From Bacillota bacterium (lineage in GTDB: Bacteria > Bacillota > Clostridia > Christensenellales > Aristaeellaceae), in assembly GCA_023421395.1 (NCBI GenBank), contig JAEZTL010000053.1:1-64000 (forward strand): DNA of 64,000 nt. Reading direction: 5' to 3'. Under the pieces are notes generated by a model. It had not been told where the DNA came from, did no database searches, and was given only the letters and a program-made list of their open reading frames with translations. A program made the position numbers and the translations under genes. Numbering within the stretch: the first letter of the stretch is position 1; every line of letters starts with the position of its first letter. This document shows positions 33,396-41,079 of this stretch, piece after piece.

Positions 33396-34718
33396 CTAGT
33401 GGATTTGGACGTCCCGCTCGCAGTACGCATCGCAGGAGGCGGCGGGATCGCTGTAGGCTTCGACGCGCACCGTGTACGCGCCCGATTCGAGCGACGTCAG
33501 AAGGCAGATGCCGCCGGAGGATTCCAGCGCCCGGTATTCCCCCTCCGGCGCATCCTGACGCCGGGCGAAGAAGCGGTACACGGGCGTTACCCCGGTCCCC
33601 TCCAGGCTGTAGGCGCGCAGCGCGTCGCCGCCGCCGGCCTCCGCCACCTCCAGCCCCACCGACGAAACCCGGTGGATGGCGGCGGCCGCCTCATCCCAGG
33701 AGGCGTAGAAGAGGTCGGACACGTCCTCGCCTGAGAGCGCCTTATGCAGTACCTCTGTCAGATACGGCGTGAAGCGCTCCGCCCCGGAGGCGTTCATGTG
33801 CCGCTCATCCAGAAAGTTCGCGTCAGTCAGCATATTCCGGAATTTGGACAGGTTGAAATCCAGGTACAGCGCGCCCTCCCGCTCGGCCAGCGCGCGAACC
33901 GGCGCTTGAAGCGCCTCGTACTGGTTAAAGTACAGAAGGCAGGTATCGGTGGTGGGCATGGAGAGAAGGACCGGGGTGATCCCCCTTTCCCGGCAATAGG
34001 TGATGATGCGCGTCAGGCTCTCGAGGTTTTCCGCCGCCACGCCTTCCATCTCGCCTTCGGGTTCGTTGAAGGGGATGCCGCCCTCGGGATTGACCCCGTT
34101 ATCGGGCGTATAGCCCATGGAGCCGGAGGGATAGAGCGGATCGGGCACGTAGCCGTACCGGAGGTAGGTCTTCACGTACTCGGGGGAGAGACGGTTCGAC
34201 AGCGTGCCCCAGAAGAAGTGCAGCTGATCCCGGGCGCTGGTGAGCAAGGTCATGGGCACTTCATCCAGCGTGAAGGCGTTTTTCAATAGGTTCAGCCGCG
34301 CACGCCATGAGAGCATCTGGCAGAACACCGCGTATTTTGCAATGCGGCCGCTCTCGTCCGCCTCCTTCATCAGCCGGTTGACAGATACGTCCACCAGCAG
34401 GAGATTCAACGGGTTGTTTTCGGCGATGTCCTCGAGCGCATACTCCGTCAGCGCGATGGTCTGTCCGGAGGTGGAATCGTTGAAGGACTGTCCCGCCATC
34501 GTCTCGTCAAAGGCGGCGGGGATGACGCCGTTGCGGAACAGCGACGCGCCGATAAAGGCCGTGGTGATGGTACCCTCCACGCGCTTCCGGTCCTCCACGA
34601 TGGAGGGCCAGGCTTGTTTCAGCGGATTGGTAAAAAAGCGCGCAGCGTGCTCGACCAGCGCCCACATTAGGAAAAAGGTCAGGACGGCGGCGGTCCGCCG
34701 CACCCAGATTCGTTTCAT
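33396..34718 (-). CDS. Membrane-anchored SGNH-type protein (DltD/AlgJ-like)
   Basis: A 440-residue protein with an N-terminal membrane anchor (residues ~8-26, VLTFFLMWALVEHAARFF) and an extracytoplasmic SGNH-like domain. The block I serine lies in TAFIGASLFRNGVIP, and the C-terminal Asp-His pair in LDERHMNASG, matching DltD and AlgJ/X proteins that complete acyl transfer outside. A beta-rich C-terminal extension of ~80 residues (VTPVYRFFARRQ...) is not part of the core. I start at MKRIW (34718); the longer frame overlaps the ATPase gene. Confidence 0.75.
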   Translation of the reverse strand: MKRIWVRRTAAVLTFFLMWALVEHAARFFTNPLKQAWPSIVEDRKRVEGTITTAFIGASLFRNGVIPAAFDETMAGQSFNDSTSGQTIALTEYALEDIAENNPLNLLLVDVSVNRLMKEADESGRIAKYAVFCQMLSWRARLNLLKNAFTLDEVPMTLLTSARDQLHFFWGTLSNRLSPEYVKTYLRYGYVPDPLYPSGSMGYTPDNGVNPEGGIPFNEPEGEMEGVAAENLESLTRIITYCRERGITPVLLSMPTTDTCLLYFNQYEALQAPVRALAEREGALYLDFNLSKFRNMLTDANFLDERHMNASGAERFTPYLTEVLHKALSGEDVSDLFYASWDEAAAAIHRVSSVGLEVAEAGGGDALRAYSLEGTGVTPVYRFFARRQDAPEGEYRALESSGGICLLTSLESGAYTVRVEAYSDPAASCDAYCERDVQIH

Positions 34719-34726
34719 CGACGGGC

Positions 34727-35491
34727 TCACTTTCGTATGGCTTTGGAGAGCATGCCCCAGCACTCGGCATAACCGGGGCTCTCGGGCGTCTTGAGCGCCT
34801 CGCGCGGGCCCTCCACGGGGTTGTCCATAAACAGCTTGACGCTGGGTTTGTCGCCCATCGCCATCAGCTTTGTCGACAGCGAGATGGATTCGATGATCGA
34901 ATGGGTGACGAATAATACCGTGATCCCCGACTCGCGCCAGATGCGCTTGAGCTCCTTCTGCAGCGTGGTTCGGGTTTCGGCATCGAGGCTTGCGAAGGGT
35001 TCGTCCATCAGAATCAGCTCCGGCCGCATCGCCAGGGCCCGGGCGATGGCCACGCGCTGCTTCATACCGCCGGACAGCTGGTGCGGATAATATGTGGCGA
35101 ACTGCGCCAGCCCCACCATCTCCAGGTATTCTCCGGAGCGGGCACGGGCTTCGCGCCGGCCCCTTGCCTGGCCGCCCGCCGTGAGCGGATAGGCGATGTT
35201 GTCCTCCACCGTCTTCCAGGGCAGGAGTTGATCAAAGGTTTGAAAGACCATCGCGCAGCGGGGGCCGGGCGCGGTGACGGAACGCCCCTCCAGCAGCACC
35301 TGACCGCCGGTGGCCTTCTCAAACCCGCCTACGACCCGGAGCAGCGTGGTCTTGCCGCAGCCGGAGGAGCCGACGATGCACAGGAATTCGCCCTTTTCCA
35401 GCGTCAGGCTGACACCGGAAAACACCTCGTAGTGTTCCTGACCGGAATTGAAGGTTTTGGAGAGGTTCTTCAGTTCCAGAAACGCGCTCAT
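34727..35491 (-). CDS. ABC importer ATPase (nitrate/taurine/sulfonate type)
   Basis: A 254-residue ATPase of the SsuB/TauB/NrtD branch. Walker A GSSGCGKTTLL, the Q-loop MVFQTFDQLLPWKTV (the LPW form marks this branch), signature LSGGMKQRV, Walker B LILMDEPFASLD and the H-loop FVTHSI are all intact. It powers the permease encoded upstream, which it overlaps by four bases. Eight bases separate it from the SGNH gene, tying the importer to the acylation cassette in one transcript. Confidence 0.93.
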   Translation of the reverse strand: MSAFLELKNLSKTFNSGQEHYEVFSGVSLTLEKGEFLCIVGSSGCGKTTLLRVVGGFEKATGGQVLLEGRSVTAPGPRCAMVFQTFDQLLPWKTVEDNIAYPLTAGGQARGRREARARSGEYLEMVGLAQFATYYPHQLSGGMKQRVAIARALAMRPELILMDEPFASLDAETRTTLQKELKRIWRESGITVLFVTHSIIESISLSTKLMAMGDKPSVKLFMDNPVEGPREALKTPESPGYAECWGMLSKAIRK

Positions 35492-36276
35492 CGCATCATC
35501 CCCCAGCGGCGCACGGTGACGCGCTCAAGATTTTGGAACAGAAGGTCCTCCACCAGAATGCCCACCGCCATGATTGTGATCAGCGAGGCGAACATGCCGG
35601 GCATATCCAGATAGCTGCGCTTGATGTAGATGTCCCAGCCCAGCCCCCCCACGACGCCGGTGGCGCCGAACACCATCTCCGCACTGATCAACGCGCGCCA
35701 CGCACGGGCCCAGCCGGTCTTGACGCCGGCCAGAATGCTGGGGAAGGAGGCGGGCACGAGGATGCCGGTCATCATTTTAAACCGGTTCAGGCCGATCAGC
35801 CTGCCCACGTCCTCGTAAATCCGGGGGACGGATTCGAAGCCCGTGATCACGTTGAGCAGCATCGGCCACAGGATGGAATGCACCATCACAAACAGGATCG
35901 CGCCTTCGCCGATGCCGATCCACAGAATCGCCAGCGGCAATAGCGCGATGCCCGGCAGGGGGTCCATCACCGAGATCAGCGTGCGGATCAGATCCCGAAC
36001 GGTGGGAAAGAACATCGAAAGCGTGGTCAGAATCAGCGTCAGCGCCGCCGAAACGGCAAGCCCCTGGAGGATCAGGTAGAGCGAATAGCCCGTCTTGGCA
36101 GGCAGGCTGCCGTCGGCCAGCTCCCGAAAGAAGGAGCCGGCGATATCGCCAACGGAAGGGAAGAGAATCTGCGGAAACAGGCGGAGGGCCCACAGAAGCT
36201 GCCAAAAGAGGGCGAATATGGCAAAGTAAACCAGCCGGCGGACCCAGGCGCGGGCCCAAAGGCGCCTCAATATCAT
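35488..36276 (-). CDS. ABC importer permease (nitrate/taurine/sulfonate type)
   Basis: A 262-residue inner-membrane permease of the SsuC/TauC family with about six helices. The EAA-like cytoplasmic loop has the form DVGRLIGLNRFKMMTGILVPASFPSILAG without a classical EAA start. The C-terminal LGWDIYIKRSYLDMPGMFASL segment is typical of the family. It overlaps the ATPase start (ATGA) and follows the binding-protein gene by 36 bases. Confidence 0.92.
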   Translation of the reverse strand: MILRRLWARAWVRRLVYFAIFALFWQLLWALRLFPQILFPSVGDIAGSFFRELADGSLPAKTGYSLYLILQGLAVSAALTLILTTLSMFFPTVRDLIRTLISVMDPLPGIALLPLAILWIGIGEGAILFVMVHSILWPMLLNVITGFESVPRIYEDVGRLIGLNRFKMMTGILVPASFPSILAGVKTGWARAWRALISAEMVFGATGVVGGLGWDIYIKRSYLDMPGMFASLITIMAVGILVEDLLFQNLERVTVRRWGMMR

Positions 36277-36312
36277 CGTCTTGCGATCATCCTTTTCGCG
36301 CGGCGCGCCGCG

Positions 36313-37254
36313 TCAGTCGATGGTGTTGACGCCGCTCCAGCACGCGTCAGACGCGGCGATCTGTTTTTTGGTGTAGCCGTTGCGGGCCATGAACTCAGAA
36401 AGCGTACCCACGCCGTAAACGTCCGCGGTGTAGAGGGTTCCCGGCCAGACCGCGTACGCCTTCGCCTGCTCGGGGGTGATCTGTTCGGTGGCGGCGATGA
36501 TCTTAAGCGCCTCGGGATCGCCGGCATTGATCAGCTCGATGGCTTCGGCCAGCGCGCTGGTGATCGCCGCTTCGACCTCTGCGTTCTCGTGCAGCGGCTT
36601 GGTGGTCACGCAGACGATGCTGGCTTTGACCGGCGCGCTGAGGATGGATTTCATGCCTTCGCCCGTCTCCAGGTCAATGTAGGGCATGCTGGCGAAGTGA
36701 CCCACGATGTCCGTACCGCTGATGAGCGCGGTGTAGGCGTCGGGGTTTGCCATCGCGACGATGGCGTTGTCAAAGGCGCCGGCGTCGCCCAGTTCCCGTT
36801 CGGCCGCGATGGACAGCATGATGTGCTGGATCGAGCCGACACCCGGCACCGCGATCCTGTCCTCCGGGCCCATCTCGGAAAGGGAGCCGGCCGCGTCTTG
36901 CCGCACCATCAGTTCGGCCGGGGGCACGCAGATGCCCGAGGCGATCCGGTAGTCCACGCCCTTGTCGATGGCGATCAGCGCGGGCGGGATGCCCATAAAC
37001 GCCGCGTCCAGCTTGCCGGCGATCAGCGCCTCGTTGATGGCGGAGCCGCCGCCCAGCTTCGTCCACTCCAGCGTAACGCCGGGCAGCCGTTTTTCGATCA
37101 AATTGAGCGCCTGCGCGACGTAAACCGGCGCGTACTGCATGCCGTACTGCTGCGCCAGGCGCACCGTCTGCCCGGAAGCCATCGCGCCGGGAGCGGTCAC
37201 CATGAGGACCATCAGGATGGAAAGAAGGAAAAATACCGCTCGATTGCGCCGCAT
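36313..37254 (-). CDS. ABC solute-binding protein (NMT1/SsuA type)
   Basis: A 313-residue binding protein for the adjoining importer. A hydrophobic signal (VFFLLSILMVLMVTAPGAMA) is followed by the NMT1/SsuA-like fold: VRLAQQYGMQYAPVYVAQALNL, LGGGSAINEALIAGKLDAAFMG, RIAVPGVGSIQHIML and a C-terminal helix region. There is no lipobox cysteine, which is unusual for a Gram-positive importer. Ligands in this family include sulfonates, taurine, nitrate and thiamine precursors. GGGAGG lies 11 bases before the ATG at 37252-37254. It is the first gene of the seven-gene operon. Confidence 0.9.
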   Translation of the reverse strand: MRRNRAVFFLLSILMVLMVTAPGAMASGQTVRLAQQYGMQYAPVYVAQALNLIEKRLPGVTLEWTKLGGGSAINEALIAGKLDAAFMGIPPALIAIDKGVDYRIASGICVPPAELMVRQDAAGSLSEMGPEDRIAVPGVGSIQHIMLSIAAERELGDAGAFDNAIVAMANPDAYTALISGTDIVGHFASMPYIDLETGEGMKSILSAPVKASIVCVTTKPLHENAEVEAAITSALAEAIELINAGDPEALKIIAATEQITPEQAKAYAVWPGTLYTADVYGVGTLSEFMARNGYTKKQIAASDACWSGVNTID

Positions 37255-37292
37255 GAGGAAACATACCTCCCAGCATTGGATGCTCCGAGAGT

Positions 37293-37321
37293 AGTATAGC
37301 ATCATTGATTGAATGCGTCAA
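37293..37321 (-). promoter_or_regulatory. Promoter of the importer-acylation operon
   Basis: On the minus strand, TTGACG (37316-37321), 17 bases, then TATACT (37293-37298). No other good promoter was seen within the seven-gene unit. Confidence 0.8.
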
Positions 37322-37391
37322 TTTTATGAACCCGAAGAAGAAAAAATTTCGAAAATGTTATTAATTGGGTACATCGGACAAGACATCCGGA

Positions 37392-37940
37392 TCAGATCAG
37401 CCGGGCGTTGAGCTTTTCGTAGATTGGGCGCATCCACGGTTCGGAGCAGGCCTCGACCGCCCCGTGCAGCGTGAACCAGCCCACGGCCTTGTTTTCGTCC
37501 GGTTTAACGGTGAGCGGCGCGTCCTCGTCGGCTTCGAGAAGATAGGTCAGGTTCAGGTGCAGGTGAGCAGGCACGAACTTGCCCCGCTTGATATGGGGGT
37601 TGACCGGAAGCGTCTCCAGCGAGAAAACGCCGGGCCGCGCGAGCCGCACGCGGGCGCCGGTCTCCTCAACGGCTTCGCGCATCGCCACCGCGCGAAGATC
37701 CTCCTCGCCGTCGGCGTGCCCGCCGGTCCAGGCCCAGGAGTCGTAAATGCTGTGGTAGACCATGAGGACTTTGGTGCGCGCGGGGTTTGCGATCCAGGCC
37801 GAGGCGGTGAAGTGCATCGTGAGATTGTCACGGGTCAGAAGCGCTTCGCCGCGCACAAGAAGCGACAGCATCACCTGCCGGTCGGCTTCCTCCTGTTCGC
37901 AGCCGGATTCATAGGAAGATATTTCCTGATAGAGAGACAC
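37392..37940 (-). CDS. Nudix hydrolase
   Basis: A 182-residue Nudix protein with an intact box GHADGEEDLRAVAMREAVEE followed by TGA (Gly-x5-Glu-x7-Arg-Glu-x2-Glu-Glu-x-Gly). It should cleave a nucleoside diphosphate linked to another group, using Mg. The N-terminal helix and the MHFTASAWIANPARTKVLMVYH strand pattern are common among clostridial Nudix proteins of unknown substrate. It stands alone on the minus strand, with GGAGGTGGG upstream and an extended -10 (TGGTATACT) close by. Confidence 0.85.
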   Translation of the reverse strand: MSLYQEISSYESGCEQEEADRQVMLSLLVRGEALLTRDNLTMHFTASAWIANPARTKVLMVYHSIYDSWAWTGGHADGEEDLRAVAMREAVEETGARVRLARPGVFSLETLPVNPHIKRGKFVPAHLHLNLTYLLEADEDAPLTVKPDENKAVGWFTLHGAVEACSEPWMRPIYEKLNARLI

Positions 37941-38077
37941 GGACCCACCTCCGTACCCAGTATACCACGATTGTCAAATCCCGTGATTGGTCGGAAGATT
38001 TTGCGGTATAAATGGAAAGCATGGGTGTGCGCCGCGCCGCGCACACTGGGACAAGAATCGGTTGGGAGGGAACGCGC

Positions 38078-39043
38078 ATGAACACACAGCAGGAGCCGTC
38101 GGTCATCTACTTTGCGGGCGGCTGCTTTTGGGGCATGGAAAAACTGATGAGCATGGTTCCGGGGGTGGTGGACGCCATGAGCGGCTACGCCAACGGGCAT
38201 GTGGTGGAGCCCAGCTATGAGCAGGTCTGCGCCGGCATGACCGGGCACAAAGAAACTGTCCGCGTCGCCTACGACCCCCAAAAGGTCAGCCTGGAGGCGC
38301 TGGTATTCCTTTTCTTCTCGGTGATCGACACCACGGTGGAGAACCGACAGGGCAATGACGTCGGGGAACAGTATCAGACTGGCGTCTTTTATGAGAACCC
38401 GGACGACGGTGAAATCATTCAGAGGGCCGCGGAGATCGAACGGGGACGCCGGGAAGCATTCCGAGTGCTGATCGAGCCGCTGACCAGTTTCTATCCGGCG
38501 GAGCAGTATCACCAGGATTATCTGGACAAAAACCCCGGCGGCTACTGCCACCTGGGCCCTTCGGCGTTCGCCCGCGCCAGAAGCCTGACCGTCGACCCGA
38601 AGGGTTACCTGAGGCCCAACGACGGCGCGCTCCGGGCGAAGCTAACGCCGATCCAGTACGCGGTCACCCAGGAGGGAGCCACCGAGCGTCCATTCGAGGG
38701 CGAATATTGGAAATTCAACGAGAAAGGGCTGTACGTGGACGCCGCCACCGGAGAGCCTCTCTTTGCCTCGAAGGACAAGTACCAGAGCGATTGCGGCTGG
38801 CCCGCCTTCGCCAAGCCCGTCGACGACAACGCGATGGCCTACCGCCGCGATCGGTCTCACGGCATGATCCGCACAGAGGTGCGCAGCCGCGCCGGCGATT
38901 CTCACCTGGGTCACGTGTTCGACGGCGATCGCGAGTCCCCGTCGGGCGTGCGTTACTGCATCAACAGCGCGGCGCTGAAGTTCGTGCCCTACGACAGGAT
39001 GGACGAAATGGGCTACGGCGATCTGAAAAACAGGGTGAACTGA
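38078..39043 (+). CDS. msrAB: Bifunctional peptide methionine sulfoxide reductase MsrA/MsrB
   Basis: A 321-residue fusion that repairs both stereoisomers of oxidised methionine. MsrA (~8-165) has the catalytic GGCFWGME with Cys16 and YQTGVFYEN. MsrB (~195-315) has SDCGWPAF, HLGHVFDG and the catalytic RYCINSAAL with Cys294. The MsrB part shows no pair of zinc CxxC motifs, so it is the zinc-free type. No signal peptide is present, so it acts in the cytoplasm. The start at 38078 is set by GGGAGGG; the upstream in-frame ATG has none. Confidence 0.94.
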   Translation: MNTQQEPSVIYFAGGCFWGMEKLMSMVPGVVDAMSGYANGHVVEPSYEQVCAGMTGHKETVRVAYDPQKVSLEALVFLFFSVIDTTVENRQGNDVGEQYQTGVFYENPDDGEIIQRAAEIERGRREAFRVLIEPLTSFYPAEQYHQDYLDKNPGGYCHLGPSAFARARSLTVDPKGYLRPNDGALRAKLTPIQYAVTQEGATERPFEGEYWKFNEKGLYVDAATGEPLFASKDKYQSDCGWPAFAKPVDDNAMAYRRDRSHGMIRTEVRSRAGDSHLGHVFDGDRESPSGVRYCINSAALKFVPYDRMDEMGYGDLKNRVN

Positions 39044-39059
39044 TCGGACGGAAAATGGC

Positions 39060-39094
39060 AAGCGCCGCTTTGCGTAATACGCGAAGCGGCGCTT
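39060..39094. terminator. Terminator-like hairpin between convergent genes
   Basis: AAGCGCCGCTT (39060-39070) pairs with AAGCGGCGCTT (39084-39094), and the inner bases GCG/CGC extend the stem. T-runs are poor, so it may act as a bidirectional terminator or transcript end stabiliser. Confidence 0.65.
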
Positions 39095-39121
39095 CTGCCG
39101 TATCATAACGTCAGAAGGGCG

Positions 39122-39754
39122 TCAGCCCGCTTCCCCGTAGAGCTGGGCCAAGGCCTCGTCGCTGAGGGTGGCCTCCAGCGCGGCCAGCTGGGCCTCCAGA
39201 TCCCGCTGGGTGGCGTACATCGAAATCAGCTCCTGCCGCGCCTCATCGGTGAGCCCGGGCAGATTCATCACATAGCTGTTCTCCTCCGCGACGCGGAGCC
39301 GGGCGTCCAGATCCGCCACGGAGTCGGCGAGGGCGGTGATCTGGTCCTGCTTATAGTGGATCAGGTTGTCCAGCACCCCCTGCTCCGTTTCGTCGGCGGA
39401 GGCGTCGTGCCGGACGGTCAGCTCGTCGATCTCGTCGGAGAGCTTCACGATCTGGGCGTTGGCGTCCATCAGCGTCTTGAGCTCGTCCTCGCTGAACACA
39501 TTGAGGCCGCGCACGTAGTCCTCGTAGGCGGCGTCGTCCATGGGCTCAGTGTCCTCGTCGTCCATCGACAGGCCGAACTGCTGATAGATCTCCCCCTGCC
39601 GGTCGCCCAGCGCCTGGATTTGGGCGTAGATCGGGTCGGCTTTCTCCCAATAGGCGGCCAGTTCATCCACGACCGTCTGGCCCAGGGCCGGCAGCGCGGC
39701 TGCCGCGATCAGAATCAGCGCCAGGATCGGCGCCGCACATCGTTTTTTCATCAT
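39122..39754 (-). CDS. Secreted coiled-coil protein of unknown function
   Basis: A 210-residue protein with a clear signal peptide (MMKKRCAAPILALILIAAAALPALG) and a mature part that is highly acidic and mostly helical. Heptad-like stretches run over ~75-190 (IVKLSDEIDELTVRHD, DLDARLRVAEEN). No catalytic motif or named family was recognised. AAAGGAGAG lies just before the ATG. It may act as an extracytoplasmic adaptor or spacer; nothing nearby suggests a partner. Confidence 0.7.
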   Translation of the reverse strand: MMKKRCAAPILALILIAAAALPALGQTVVDELAAYWEKADPIYAQIQALGDRQGEIYQQFGLSMDDEDTEPMDDAAYEDYVRGLNVFSEDELKTLMDANAQIVKLSDEIDELTVRHDASADETEQGVLDNLIHYKQDQITALADSVADLDARLRVAEENSYVMNLPGLTDEARQELISMYATQRDLEAQLAALEATLSDEALAQLYGEAG

Positions 39755-39784
39755 CTTCTCTCCTTTATGCCGCTATAATGCGGA

Positions 39785-40246
39785 TTATCGCTTCTTGCCG
39801 GTCACGCGCTCCGCGTCCACGGCGAACACCGCGACGCTCCGGACCGCCGGTTCGTCGTATTCGAAAGCGTCCGTGCCGGTGACGCGCCGCATGATGGCCT
39901 TGAGCGCGTCCAGCTTATCGGCGTAGTCGTCAAGGAAGCGCACGCGCCCCTCGCCGGTGATGCTGGCGTACCGGTAGGTGTAACGGCAGGCGGTGGAACC
40001 CTCCACCAGCTTGTGATCGCAGTCCATCTCAAAGGCCACCCGGGGCCGTTCCGCCAAGAGGTCGATCTTCCGGCCCTTGGGCGCGCTGTGGAAATACAGG
40101 GTCAGTCGGTCGCTCCACTCATAGCCGAAATTCATCGGTACGATGTAGGGTACCTCCGCGGCGATGCCGAGCCGGCACACCTTGCAGCCGTCGAGGATCT
40201 CCACAAGTTTTTCTTTTTCCAGAACCTCCAGATCTTTCCTGCGCAT
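39785..40246 (-). CDS. Pyridoxamine 5'-phosphate oxidase-like flavoprotein (NimA-related)
   Basis: A 153-residue split-barrel protein of the PNPOx-like superfamily, related to NimA nitroimidazole reductases. Motifs are CRLGIAAEVPYIVPMNFGYEW and YFHSAPKGRKIDLLAERPRVAFEMD, ending with VRSVAVFAVDAERVTGKKR. Such proteins bind flavin or haem and reduce small molecules; the true substrate is unknown. GGGAGGGAG precedes the ATG at 40244-40246. An extended -10 (TGGTATAAT on the minus strand near 40284) lies a short way upstream. Confidence 0.85.
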   Translation of the reverse strand: MRRKDLEVLEKEKLVEILDGCKVCRLGIAAEVPYIVPMNFGYEWSDRLTLYFHSAPKGRKIDLLAERPRVAFEMDCDHKLVEGSTACRYTYRYASITGEGRVRFLDDYADKLDALKAIMRRVTGTDAFEYDEPAVRSVAVFAVDAERVTGKKR

Positions 40247-40283
40247 GGGGCTCCCTCCCAACCGGCAAGCGGGTTTTCGGCCA

Positions 40284-40484
40284 TTATACCATTTCCCGGG
40301 GGCTTTGGGAAGCCGTGGAAAACGCCGGGCCTGGATCGTCGTCCGCCCGGCGTTTTTTTCGGCTGTAGAGCTTCTTGCTGGGCACAAGGCGCGTAACCGG
40401 GGAGACCTGCCACGCACGGCGGGCGGAAACATCCAGTTCGCGGCGTGCCCGCTTGCCCATTTTCCTTTTTGGCGTCTTGTTCAT
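40284..40484 (-). CDS. Small highly basic protein
   Basis: A 66-residue frame starting MNKTPKRKMGKRARRELD behind a very strong ribosome site (AGGAGGAGG). About a third of residues 1-48 are Lys or Arg, suggesting nucleic acid or ribosome binding. The last ~20 residues (DDDPGPAFSTASQSPREMV) are unlike the rest and are encoded across a hairpin that looks like a terminator (40321-40353), so the gene may have lost its original stop. Function unknown. Confidence 0.6.
   Translation of the reverse strand: MNKTPKRKMGKRARRELDVSARRAWQVSPVTRLVPSKKLYSRKKRRADDDPGPAFSTASQSPREMV
40321..40353 (-). terminator. Terminator-like hairpin inside the 3' end of the small basic gene
   Basis: AACGCCGGGC pairs with GCCCGGCGTT around a 13-base loop. 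On the minus strand it is followed by TTTTCC; on the plus strand by seven T residues. It overlaps codons of the small basic protein. Confidence 0.6.
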
Positions 40485-40573
40485 GGCGCCTCCTCCTTGC
40501 TTTTGGTCGCTATAATTGGACGAAACCGCGCTTCGCACGGTTCCTGCCGCTGGCCGGAGCGCATGAAAAGTGA

Positions 40574-40579
40574 TATAAT
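40574..40579 (+). promoter_or_regulatory. -10 element before the MutT-like gene
   Basis: A perfect TATAAT lies 34 bases before the Nudix gene start. No clear -35 hexamer is present at 16-18 bases upstream. Confidence 0.45.
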
Positions 40580-40612
40580 ACAAAAATTCAATGCGCGTGG
40601 GAGGCGGCGGGT

Positions 40613-41008
40613 ATGACGGTTGTGGCGGCGGCGGTGGAGAACTGCGGACGCGTGCTGGTGGTCAGGCGGGCGCCGGGCCAGAAGATCGAGGGGAAATGGG
40701 AATTTCCCGGCGGCAAAGTGGAGCCGGGGGAGAGCGACCAGGCGGCGCTTGAGCGTGAGCTGAAGGAAGAGCTCGGCATCGAGGGCACGGCCTGGGAATA
40801 CGTGGGGGAGAGCGCGTATGCGTATGCCTTCGGCGAGGTGCTGCTCAGGCTCTACCGGTTTGACTGGCGGGGCGGCGAGATGACGCTGACCGTGCATGAC
40901 CGGCTGGAGTGGGTGGAGCCGGAGGCGCTTTCGGGCGTCGACTTCGCGCCGGCGGACGTGCCGTTGGCGGCCGTGCTGCGGAACCGGCTTGCGCGCGGGC
41001 CTGCCTGA
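40613..41008 (+). CDS. Nudix hydrolase of the MutT type (8-oxo-dGTP diphosphatase-like)
   Basis: A 131-residue Nudix protein with the MutT hallmark WEFPGGKVEPGES preceding an intact box (REL KEELGI end). The N-terminus TVVAAAVENCGRVLVVRRAP also fits MutT, which removes oxidised dGTP from the nucleotide pool. GGGAGGCGG lies upstream. An ABC exporter operon follows 71 bases later, possibly on the same transcript since no terminator was seen between them. Confidence 0.87.
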   Translation: MTVVAAAVENCGRVLVVRRAPGQKIEGKWEFPGGKVEPGESDQAALERELKEELGIEGTAWEYVGESAYAYAFGEVLLRLYRFDWRGGEMTLTVHDRLEWVEPEALSGVDFAPADVPLAAVLRNRLARGPA

Positions 41009-41079
41009 AGGCGGGGCTTTGCGTAGAGCGGCGCGCGCCGGGCAAGCATACGAAAAGAAGAAACATCCGGGGGATTCCC

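Noticed and set aside
31674..33734. Long plus-strand open frame opposite the carrier, ligase and SGNH genes
   Set aside because: Antisense to a compact operon with recognised families; no start signal.
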